Source: an uncultured Prevotella sp. (lineage in GTDB: Bacteria > Bacteroidota > Bacteroidia > Bacteroidales > Bacteroidaceae). Taken from it: a stretch of 8,740 bases of DNA. Of this stretch, positions 1-5,488 are shown piece by piece. The position numbers and the translations under genes were made by a program. The notes below the pieces were generated by a model that saw only the letters and a program-made list of their open reading frames with translations, did no database searches and was not told the DNA's origin. The first letter of the stretch is position 1; each line of letters begins with the position of its first letter. The stretch spans positions 1-8,740 of the forward strand of contig CALEKA010000053.1 of the NCBI GenBank assembly GCA_937898715.1, given 5' to 3'.

Positions 1-547
1 AGTCGCGACGATGATACCACCAAAAGGCTGCCAATGCAGCTAAGAACACCAAGGTCAAGCCCAGCTTGACGGGAGAAGTCCACGGTCGTGCCGTGGACAC
101 CCTCTGCTGAACTTGTTGTAAGGAAGATTGCCGAGTCGCAGCGAGGCTGTCTTCCTCCCTTGCCTCAGTCTTGGTGCTCTGCTTTGCGGAACGCACAAGC
201 TGTGCGCCATAGATACGAACGACCTGCGGCTTTAGCCGGGAAGAAGATGATGCGTTTGCGCGTGATGAAGACTCCTGCGCTTTAGCGGATAAAGACTCAT
301 GCAGCGCGGAGAGAGCTTCGATAGTTGGAGTCTCTGCTCCAACCCCGAAGCTCACGACAACGCTGTCGAACGAAAGTTCGGTGTGCTGCCACACCGAATC
401 AATGCGTGACGTTTGCCACTGATGCCGCTGCACTTGTACAGCGGAGTCCGTGGCAAACGTATTCGCACTTGTGACTTTGTGCGTAGTCCTGCATCCAGTG
501 AGTAGGCACAGCCACATTGATATGGGCAAAAGAAACGTTGGCTTCAT
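1..547 (-). CDS. Unimolecular spanin-like lipoprotein of the lysis cassette (3' end beyond window)
   Basis: The frame is open from ATG at 547 to the left edge, 182 codons without a stop, so the gene is incomplete. The N-terminus is a lipoprotein signal: Lys2, a hydrophobic stretch, and a lipobox L16-T17-G18-C19, with Cys19 as the predicted lipidated residue. A polar Ser/Gln/Thr-rich periplasmic region follows (about 20-158). Near the edge is one hydrophobic segment (about L162-W177, LGLTLVFLAALAAFWW) followed by YHRRD. An outer-membrane lipid anchor plus a C-terminal inner-membrane helix with a short basic tail is the topology known for u-spanins, which fuse inner and outer membranes in the last lysis step. 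ATG overlaps the amidase stop (ATGA), so the two are translationally coupled, directly after holin and amidase. The exact family is not recognised; the spanin role is inferred from topology and position. The coding sequence is full of hairpins (see findings). Confidence 0.72.
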   Translation of the reverse strand, partial: MKPTFLLPISMWLCLLTGCRTTHKVTSANTFATDSAVQVQRHQWQTSRIDSVWQHTELSFDSVVVSFGVGAETPTIEALSALHESLSAKAQESSSRANASSSSRLKPQVVRIYGAQLVRSAKQSTKTEAREEDSLAATRQSSLQQVQQRVSTARPWTSPVKLGLTLVFLAALAAFWWYHRRD

Positions 548-945
548 AGCTCTTTCTGAACGTTGAATGATGGGCAAGCCTTATTGGCAAACTCTTTATG
601 CCCATGCACCGAGGCATGGGGGTAAACGAACAGAAGCTTTTGCACGAGTTGGCGAAGTGCCTGCTTCTGTTGTGGCGTGCGCGTGTCCTTGGGTGTCTTT
701 CCGTCCTTAGCCACGCCCCCAATATAGCAGATGCCAATACTATTGGCATTATGTCCCAAGCAATGTGCGCCAACAAGATTTTCAGCACGTCCCTTGTGGA
801 CTGAGCCATCCCGATAGACGACATAGTGATAACCGATGTCAGCAAACTTGCGAGCCAAGTGCCAACGGCGGATGTCATCTACCGTGAAATCCTTGCCTTC
901 GGGGGTTGCAGAGCAATGTACTATGATTTCCGTGATTTTACGCAT
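544..945 (-). CDS. Phage N-acetylmuramoyl-L-alanine amidase (endolysin, T7-lysozyme type)
   Basis: This 133-aa protein should cleave the amide bond between N-acetylmuramic acid and L-Ala in peptidoglycan during lysis. It is a bare amidase_2/PGRP-type catalytic domain with no cell-wall-binding domain. Zinc ligands read as H10 (IIVHCSAT), H116 (HGHKEF) and C124 (KACPSF). Y39 (GYHYVV) and K122 match the T7 lysozyme catalytic Tyr and Lys: the H-to-Y distance (29) and the K-x-C and H-to-C (8) spacings agree with T7 lysozyme as I remember it. Other hallmarks are YRDGSVHKGR and the GHNANSIGICYIGG segment. The start overlaps the holin stop by 8 nt and the stop overlaps the spanin ATG, giving a tight lysis operon. 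No signal peptide is visible, so it would depend on the holin to reach the wall. Confidence 0.93.
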   Translation of the reverse strand: MRKITEIIVHCSATPEGKDFTVDDIRRWHLARKFADIGYHYVVYRDGSVHKGRAENLVGAHCLGHNANSIGICYIGGVAKDGKTPKDTRTPQQKQALRQLVQKLLFVYPHASVHGHKEFANKACPSFNVQKEL

Positions 946-1228
946 GAGATTTCGTATTAGAATTGTTCAACTTCTGTTCTTCCTCCTTGATGGCTTTGTC
1001 AATGGTTTCACCAATCTTATCTTGCAGTTGCGTGACCTTTCGTCCATAATAAATGCTCACCCCGAAGATTGACCCGGCATAGATAAGACATTGAGAGAAG
1101 ATCCAAAGCACGGAATCAGAGATTTCGCCTTTGGGCGGTGTGATGAAACCTGCGACAGCTAAGGCATAGCCGCCTACAAGCATCGCGAGGGCAGACCAAA
1201 ATTGAATGCTTACTTTAGGTTTAGACAT
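938..1228 (-). CDS. Putative phage holin (two transmembrane segments)
   Basis: A 96-aa membrane protein with two predicted helices, about residues 9-29 (QFWSALAMLVGGYALAVAGFI) and 39-61 (SVLWIFSQCLIYAGSIFGVS), joined by a short loop (TPPKGEISD). A charged, probably coiled-coil tail follows (about 63-88, K/E/Q-rich). Size, topology and position directly before the amidase fit a class II-like holin that would release the amidase through the inner membrane. No sequence family is recognised with certainty; some phages carry similar small membrane proteins of unknown role at this place. ATG at 1228 is preceded by an A/T-rich leader with short tandem repeats and no Shine-Dalgarno sequence, as usual in Bacteroidota. 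It overlaps the amidase start by 8 nt. Confidence 0.7.
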   Translation of the reverse strand: MSKPKVSIQFWSALAMLVGGYALAVAGFITPPKGEISDSVLWIFSQCLIYAGSIFGVSIYYGRKVTQLQDKIGETIDKAIKEEEQKLNNSNTKSHA

Positions 1229-1234
1229 AGCGTA

Positions 1235-1267
1235 TAAGTTTAATAAGTTTATGAGTTTACGAGTTTA
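1235..1267. repeat. Short imperfect tandem repeat (TRAGTTTA x4) at the fibre/holin junction
   Basis: Four units of the form T-R-A-G-T-T-T-A (second base variable, one C for T at the start of the last unit) lie at 1235-1242, 1244-1251, 1252-1259 and 1260-1267. They contain the fibre stop codon and fill the gap before the holin gene. Similar 7-8 bp reiterations occur at two other junctions of this module (2487-2510 and 6351-6378). Confidence 0.8.
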
Positions 1268-2467
1268 ATGGCTGACGCCCAACAAGGCATTCAGTTTGTT
1301 CTCAATGGTTGCCAACTTCTGCTTGTCCTCCTTCGACATCAGTCCGTCCGTTTCAGCCGTGGCCAACGGAATGGCATCCGTGTATTCCGCATTGAACTTC
1401 TTGTCAAACTGCTTGAACACATACTTGTGGCTTGCCTTGTCCCACTCCATGCGGTCAGGAAACAAGCAACTTGTTTCCTCCGCATAGTTAATCGTATCAC
1501 GGGCAGACGAAGTGAAGTAAATAGCCCGCTGAAACACCTTGGCATGATTGAAGATAATCTGACGACAATAGTCATTCTCAATGTTCTGAATGAGTGTCAT
1601 GCTCATGTGCTTCTGGTACGTGAGATGCGCCACAACGATTTGGGCATTGCCCGAGATAGCAGGGTTGCGCAAGGCATTCAATGCCGCCTCTTCCGAACCA
1701 TAGTTGCCCAACTCCTTTACGCGTCCATCGAGCGTTTGCTCCCACACCTTATCCATGTTGCACACATGATCATAATAGCGGTTCAGTTGTTGCACCTGTT
1801 CAGCCGACATCACGCCTGCGTGGTCGGCCGTGGCAATAGGCAAATGCACCGCATTCGTGGCACACGTAGTGTTGCCCGAAGTAAGCGAGAGCAAGGTGAG
1901 CGTGAGATTCACGCCACTCTTGTTCACCGTACCCACACCAATCGTTTGCAGCACATTCCCTGTGAACATACCCTTCCAAGTGTTGAGCGCACTGATGCTT
2001 GCATCATGGCTTTTAGCCGTTGATTTCACGGACGCAAGTTCCGTGGTGCAAGCCGCCAGGTCATGCACCTGTTGGGCGGTCATCACCCCAGCGCTTGATG
2101 CCGTAGCCGCGGGCAAGGCAAAAGCATTCGCAATGCTGCGGGTCTCGCCCGAAGCCAATGCCAAGAGCGTGGCAGAAAAAGCCACACTCACCTTGTTCAC
2201 CTCGCCCAATTTGAAATGGGCAATCACATTGCCCGCAGTGCTGATGGGCTTTTGCCAAGTTTGAAGCGACTTGATATTGGCAGCGTTCGTCTTGACGGAC
2301 TGCTGCAAACCAAGGATAGAAGCCGAACTCTCGTCCGCTTTATCCTCATTCTTCGTAATAACGTCCGCCATAGATTGCAGCACCACCCCGAGACTTTCGG
2401 GGGTGATGCTTGACTCCGTGTTTACGGCACGAAACGCGGATATTTGATTGTTTAGATTGTTTGCCAT
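1265..2467 (-). CDS. Phage tail fibre / appendage protein with ATA-x-GVM repeats
   Basis: A 400-aa protein likely to be a virion appendage that contacts the host surface. Three copies of the motif [LI]P-x-ATA-x3-[AD]G-[VL]M-[ST] ending in a Leu are visible at about 119-138, 209-228 and 367-385 (for example LPIATADHAGVMSAEQVQQL). This motif is common in tail-fibre-like proteins of Bacteroidota phages. Residues 68-138 and 161-228 form an internal duplication: LxTW, GNV, VNK, TLL-x-L-x-SG-x-T, NA, LP-x-ATA-x2-AGVM. The N-terminus (1-66) is polar and probably helical; 240-365 is an unrelated segment with FNHAKVFQRAIYFTSSARD and no family I recognise. It sits between tail-completion and lysis genes, the usual place for a fibre. 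ATG at 2467 gives MANNLNNQIS. The stop lies inside a tandem repeat at 1235-1267. Confidence 0.75.
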   Translation of the reverse strand: MANNLNNQISAFRAVNTESSITPESLGVVLQSMADVITKNEDKADESSASILGLQQSVKTNAANIKSLQTWQKPISTAGNVIAHFKLGEVNKVSVAFSATLLALASGETRSIANAFALPAATASSAGVMTAQQVHDLAACTTELASVKSTAKSHDASISALNTWKGMFTGNVLQTIGVGTVNKSGVNLTLTLLSLTSGNTTCATNAVHLPIATADHAGVMSAEQVQQLNRYYDHVCNMDKVWEQTLDGRVKELGNYGSEEAALNALRNPAISGNAQIVVAHLTYQKHMSMTLIQNIENDYCRQIIFNHAKVFQRAIYFTSSARDTINYAEETSCLFPDRMEWDKASHKYVFKQFDKKFNAEYTDAIPLATAETDGLMSKEDKQKLATIENKLNALLGVSH

Positions 2468-2487
2468 AGAGTAAGTTTTAAGTTCGG

Positions 2488-2547
2488 AGGTTATGAGGTT
2501 ATAAAGTTAGTATAGCTCGCAGAGGTAATCTTATAACCTCATAACCT
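2488..2547. repeat. 17-bp perfect inverted repeat in the gap before the fibre gene
   Basis: Arms 2488-2504 and 2531-2547 are exact reverse complements (AGGTTATGAGGTTATAA), separated by 26 nt. Outside the arms, 8 further bases (AGTTTTAA at 2474-2481 and its complement at 2548-2555) can pair across a short bulge on the left. Each arm contains a tandem octamer (GAGGTTAT at 2487-2494 and 2495-2502). It lies wholly in the 96-nt space between the gp10-like stop and the fibre start. It could be an mRNA processing or stability hairpin or a terminator/attenuator; no clear U-tract follows on the minus strand, so plain rho-independent termination is doubtful. Confidence 0.8.
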
Positions 2548-2563
2548 TAAAACTCCAAACTGA

Positions 2564-3007
2564 TTAATGATTGTATCTTAGATATTTGTCATCCATGGAT
2601 TGGGCGACCACGCCCACGAACTCCTTGGCCATGTTGTCGGCAAGGAAATCGCGGAGGTTCATGACCGAAGCGTAATACTTGCGCGAGAACCAAGGTTTCT
2701 TTTTGCGCTTGCGCTCTCTGCCAATGTCACCCTTATTGCCGCGAGGAATTTCCTTACCTGTACCAAAGTTCTGCCAAAGACCATATTCTAAAAAAGACTG
2801 ACTGAGACCCAATTCTACAAACCGCCCGTCAGCACGGAGCGGTAAAGCTTTGGGCGAAGCCAACAAAGCCCCCGTGTCAATCACATCAAGCAAAGTCATC
2901 TGCTCCTTCCATATTTTGAGCATGGTTTCATTGAAAGCCCGAACGAACTTTTCACGCTCGGAAAAGGCACGTTGTTCCGCATCATTCGTCGTTCCACTCA
3001 TCGGCAT
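2564..3007 (-). CDS. HK97-gp10-like phage tail-completion / virion morphogenesis protein
   Basis: A 147-aa protein resembling the HK97 gp10 / tail-completion family, which acts at the head-tail junction. Supporting parts are an N-terminal helix (about 11-37), the DTGALLAS segment at 44-51 (the family has a TG-x-L-x-S motif here), a short beta region (LPLRADGRFVELGLS), the YGLWQNFGTGKEIPRG segment at 75-90, a very basic stretch (RERKRKKKPW, 97-106), and a C-terminal helix (MNLRDFLADNMAKEFVGVV). It overlaps the upstream 164-aa gene by 26 nt; the second Met (3001) is an equally possible start and would overlap by 20. It is followed by the fibre gene. A 14-bp direct repeat occurs at each end of the gene (2570-2583, 3006-3019). 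Family assignment is moderate, from motif memory only. Confidence 0.72.
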   Translation of the reverse strand: MPMSGTTNDAEQRAFSEREKFVRAFNETMLKIWKEQMTLLDVIDTGALLASPKALPLRADGRFVELGLSQSFLEYGLWQNFGTGKEIPRGNKGDIGRERKRKKKPWFSRKYYASVMNLRDFLADNMAKEFVGVVAQSMDDKYLRYNH

Positions 3008-3476
3008 TGTATCTTAGATCCGTAAATGTGTCCACTGCAATTTGGAAATAGGCACAGGCACAGCCCGAGAAGAAGTATTCGTTCATCTCATTGAACGTGA
3101 TACGTTCATCCAAATAGATGCAATGTTGTTCAAGCCGTGTCCGTTCAAGAATGAGTTGGCTCATGAATTGACGGAACAATTCCCGAAGATTTTCCATGCA
3201 ATCGAGCCTTGCCTCCATGTCATCTATGGCATGGCGCATGGCAAGGAAGATGGTCTTCACGCGCCTTGTGCGTGGAGTATTGGCGAGTGCGATATAGCCT
3301 TGGCTCATATCGCTTACGCAGACAAAGGCCGTGGCGCTTTGCATCTGTTGCAAAGCCTCTTCAAAGCCTTCCAAGCCCGATACGCGGGCAAAGGTGAAGC
3401 CATGTGCGGTAGCAAACTTGTTGCGAGCTGTGAGGTCAGAAAAGAATGCCGTGGCATTCCAATTGGTAGTATTCAT
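2982..3476 (-). CDS. Conserved phage protein of unknown function, possibly head-tail connector/terminator
   Basis: 164 aa from ATG at 3476 (MNTTNWNATAFF). The frame stays open upstream to 3608, but those codons lie inside the preceding gene in another frame and look non-native (Arg/Lys/Cys-rich), and the ATG at 3476 follows the upstream stop (3484) by 7 nt. The protein has an N-terminal mixed region with GLEGFEEALQQMQ (34-46) and FVCVSDMSQGYIAL (51-64), then RRVKTIFLAMRHAIDDMEAR (71-90), two long helices (about 93-118), and a Cys/aromatic segment, YFFSGCACAYFQIAVD (134-149), ending DLRYNADEW. I do not know a function. The size, position before the gp10-like gene and small alpha/beta design would fit a neck or tail-terminator protein; that is inference. 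The gene carries several long in-frame hairpins. Confidence 0.7.
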   Translation of the reverse strand: MNTTNWNATAFFSDLTARNKFATAHGFTFARVSGLEGFEEALQQMQSATAFVCVSDMSQGYIALANTPRTRRVKTIFLAMRHAIDDMEARLDCMENLRELFRQFMSQLILERTRLEQHCIYLDERITFNEMNEYFFSGCACAYFQIAVDTFTDLRYNADEWNDE

Positions 3477-3483
3477 AGCAAGT

Positions 3484-4239
3484 TTATTTAAGTTGGTTAC
3501 GCATATCCTCCGCCTCACGCGCTTTGGCATCAAGCTCCGTGAGTGCTCTCCAGCAGTCCATTTGCAGAATAGCCTCTTCTTTGGTAATATCCCCTCCAGT
3601 GAGCGCACGGATTTGTGCGTTCATCACTTGTCGAAGTTCCTCTCCGACATTGCTCTCTGCATTACCCAAGAGATTGCTTTTCTCTTGGGCAATGGGAGTA
3701 AAGAAGTGTGGAAACAGACGAGTAAAGTTCGCTTTGACGGAAGCGAACCAATAGAAAACAGAAAGCAGTTCCGCTTTCGAGAGTACAGCTTTATCCGAGA
3801 GTTTCGGATAAAGCAAATGCGCCATGTCCGCAAGGCATTCCATGCTTTGCGTATGTAGGAATCCTTGATAATAGTTTTCGCAAGCGAGATAATCGGCAAA
3901 AGCAACACCTTGCAAATCGGCAGTCGCTGCCGATGCCCCCTGCAAGGATGAAATCCGTACAGGCTTGGGAGCAAAGTCTCCCAAGAAAGCCAATTGCTGC
4001 ATGGCAGAGACCACCTGCCAATCCGCAAGCAGCATCTTCCGCTTGCTATATTTGTGCTGCACCAAAAACAAGTGCTTGTCCGTGCGGCAAAGCACGGCAA
4101 GATGTGCCCATTTGCAAACGCAAATGGCCAGCACTTCATTCATCGGCAAATCGCGTGCGACTTGTCGAAAGAAAAAACAGAGTTGTTGGTCGGAAAGTTC
4201 CGACCAAGACTGAGGTAGAGATATAGAAAATGCTTCCAT
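3484..4239 (-). CDS. Conserved phage structural-region protein of unknown function (251 aa)
   Basis: 251 aa from the ATG at 4239 (MEAFSISLPQSWSELSDQQL). An in-frame ATG at 4260 would add MLPYFRS; I prefer 4239 because it places the start in the same position of a promoter-containing inverted repeat as the portal start. The protein is mostly helical and hydrophobic, with F/L/C-rich stretches (LCFFFRQVARDLPMNEVLAI; ECLADMAHLLYPKLSDKAVL) and an acidic/basic C-terminal helix (ITKEEAILQMDCWRALTELDA...EAEDMRNQLK). No catalytic motif, signal peptide or clear membrane helix is seen. The opening LPxSWxELSDxQL resembles proteins that Bacteroidota prophages encode between head and tail genes; role unknown. 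It is the first gene of the second phage transcription unit. The coding sequence holds at least eight perfect hairpins of 8 bp or more. Confidence 0.72.
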   Translation of the reverse strand: MEAFSISLPQSWSELSDQQLCFFFRQVARDLPMNEVLAICVCKWAHLAVLCRTDKHLFLVQHKYSKRKMLLADWQVVSAMQQLAFLGDFAPKPVRISSLQGASAATADLQGVAFADYLACENYYQGFLHTQSMECLADMAHLLYPKLSDKAVLSKAELLSVFYWFASVKANFTRLFPHFFTPIAQEKSNLLGNAESNVGEELRQVMNAQIRALTGGDITKEEAILQMDCWRALTELDAKAREAEDMRNQLK

Positions 4240-4261
4240 ACTGCGAAAGTATGGAAGCATT
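4229..4261 (-). repeat. 14-bp perfect hairpin holding both candidate starts of the 251-aa gene
   Basis: Arms 4229-4242 and 4248-4261 are exact reverse complements with a 5-nt loop. On the minus strand the upstream arm contains the ATG at 4260 and the downstream arm the ATG at 4239, both in the same frame. The candidate -7 box TACTTTCG runs from the end of the upstream arm through the loop. If transcribed from outside, the RNA would fold over the start codon. Confidence 0.9.
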
Positions 4262-4275
4262 GAGGGGGTAGAAAA
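4244..4275 (-). promoter_or_regulatory. Candidate Bacteroidota-type promoter for the 251-aa gene operon
   Basis: On the minus strand there is a TTTT (4275-4272, within GTCTTTTC), 20 nt, then TACTTTCG (4251-4244). The Bacteroidota consensus is TTTG, 19-21 nt, TAnnTTTG, so each box has one mismatch. The layout copies the portal promoter: GTCTTTTC, 16 nt, CCATA, then the -7 box. A start site some 4-5 nt below the -7 box would fall at about the ATG of 4239, giving an almost leaderless mRNA. It is divergent from the HNH promoter, with about 10 nt between the two -33 boxes. Confidence 0.5.
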
Positions 4276-4285
4276 GACAATATAT

Positions 4286-4317
4286 TTTGTTCGTTTTTAA
4301 TAAAAGCCGTATTTTAG
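4286..4317 (+). promoter_or_regulatory. Candidate Bacteroidota-type promoter for the HNH gene
   Basis: TTTG at 4286-4289, 20 nt, then TATTTTAG at 4310-4317 (consensus TAnnTTTG with one mismatch). The spacing fits the Bacteroidota sigma factor rule. It lies 38 nt before the ATG at 4355, in an AT-rich gap, so the HNH gene is probably expressed independently of the phage operons. Confidence 0.55.
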
Positions 4318-4354
4318 CAATCAAATTACTACGTCAGCAAAAAAAGTTATAAGT

Positions 4355-5458
4355 ATGGTGAATTTAGATGATTATAATAAAGAGAGGGAGTGCATTTATA
4401 AAGGAGAACATTATCTTGCTCGCGATAATGGTGCTATTATGCGTCTTTCAAGAGAAGGTAAACGGACAAGAAAGTTAGATAACGAATGGACTTTCGGAAT
4501 TAAGAACCCAGAAAATGGTTATATGATATTTGCTTCAAGTGTACGAGTTCATCAAATAGTAGCAACAGCTTTTCATGGTGAAGCTCCAGCCCCTAATATG
4601 GTAGTCGATCATATTGACACAAATCGTTGTAATAATCGGCCAGAAAATCTTCGATGGGTTACAAAGTTAGAAAATGCACTTAATAATCCCATTACAAGGA
4701 AGAAAATAATATTCATTTGCGGTAGCATTGAAAACTTCCTAAATAATCCAAGCCTGATGAGGTTCTCAGATTCGAGATCAAGTACATCATGGATGAAGAC
4801 TGTTACTAAAGAGGAAGCTGCTGCATGTAAGAGAAATCTTGAGAAATGGGCAGAGGAAGATAGAAATATTTCATTGGGGACTAGTACTGGTTTTAATGAT
4901 AACATATTCAAGAATAATGAATTGCATAACGAATCACTCAAGGAAGATTTGGACGAAGACAAGCCTTTAGAAGAATATCCAGGTTTCAGTTCTTTTATTG
5001 GCAAAGAAAATTCAAGTGCAATTGAAAATAAAACAGAGGAATTCGACAACCCTAATCCAGAATATGGAGAAAGTTTACTTACGGATTCACTCACTCCTAA
5101 TGCAATACAAGAAAATTGGATTACTCCTAATTCATTTCCTCTTTGTCCAAATAAGCCACACAATATGGAAGAGTATTTTGCTTCACTTGCAGATGGTAGT
5201 GTAGCTTCTGAAAGTACTTATGGAAAGAGTTTTGTAATAGAACGAGCGATGTCTCCAACAAAAGAGGTGATTACAATCGTTACACACAATCAAAATTGCA
5301 TCAAACCATGGGGATTGATTCAAATATATGAGAAAGATAATAAATATGTACACGTTAATTGTGGCACTTTTTTTGATAAAAATACAGCCCTAAGAGAAAT
5401 CACAATATGGCAAGGTAAGGAATGGGTGGGTGAAGAAACAATTGATGATTTGTGCTGA
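4355..5458 (+). CDS. HNH endonuclease (phage-borne, inserted on opposite strand)
   Basis: 367 aa. The N-terminal third is an HNH_3-type nuclease: VRVHQIVATAFHG (63-75) followed by VVDHIDTNRCNNRPENLRWVTKLENALNN (83-111), with H86, N94 and N98 as the likely metal-binding and catalytic residues. A stretch such as NPITRKKI after the motif is typical of phage HNH enzymes. It should nick or cut DNA, possibly as a homing enzyme. The middle (about 150-255) is acidic, low-complexity and linker-like; the C-terminus (about 285-367, containing ITIVTHNQNCIKPWGLIQIYE and ALREITIWQGKEW) is a separate domain I do not recognise. The gene is markedly AT-rich (sampled lines about 30-38% GC against about 60% in a sampled line of the DUF6712-like gene), faces against the phage genes and has its own promoter and terminator: a late insertion or moron. 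Confidence 0.88.
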   Translation: MVNLDDYNKERECIYKGEHYLARDNGAIMRLSREGKRTRKLDNEWTFGIKNPENGYMIFASSVRVHQIVATAFHGEAPAPNMVVDHIDTNRCNNRPENLRWVTKLENALNNPITRKKIIFICGSIENFLNNPSLMRFSDSRSSTSWMKTVTKEEAAACKRNLEKWAEEDRNISLGTSTGFNDNIFKNNELHNESLKEDLDEDKPLEEYPGFSSFIGKENSSAIENKTEEFDNPNPEYGESLLTDSLTPNAIQENWITPNSFPLCPNKPHNMEEYFASLADGSVASESTYGKSFVIERAMSPTKEVITIVTHNQNCIKPWGLIQIYEKDNKYVHVNCGTFFDKNTALREITIWQGKEWVGEETIDDLC

Positions 5459-5488
5459 AAAAAAAGAGGATTTTCCTCCTTTTTTCAG
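5455..5488. terminator. Bidirectional terminator hairpin shared by the HNH and DUF6712-like genes
   Basis: CTG plus eight A's and GAGGA (5455-5470), a TTT loop, then TCCTC, C, six T's and CAG (5474-5488) can pair. An A-tract precedes and a T-tract follows the GC-containing core in either direction, as in bidirectional rho-independent terminators. The HNH stop (5456-5458) and the DUF6712-like stop (5485-5487) both lie inside it, so the convergent genes share one terminator with no spare sequence. Confidence 0.75.

Noticed and set aside
399..878. Alternative minus-strand frame over amidase and spanin
   Set aside because: It overlaps two genes with clear motifs (amidase zinc site, lipobox) and its own product has no recognisable domain.
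1268..2023. Long plus-strand open frame opposite the fibre gene (and similar ones at 6485-7561, 3042-3491 and 3331-3858)
   Set aside because: Composition is His/Arg/Leu-rich as expected from antisense of real genes, with no motifs; the minus-strand products are convincing.
2591..2600. 10-bp palindrome ATCCATGGAT as an operator
   Set aside because: It lies inside the gp10-like coding sequence, far from any promoter, and is of a length expected to occur by chance.
3477..3608. Longer start for the 164-aa gene
   Set aside because: The extension overlaps the preceding gene by 125 nt, is basic and Cys-rich and unlike the rest; ATG at 3476 directly follows the upstream stop.
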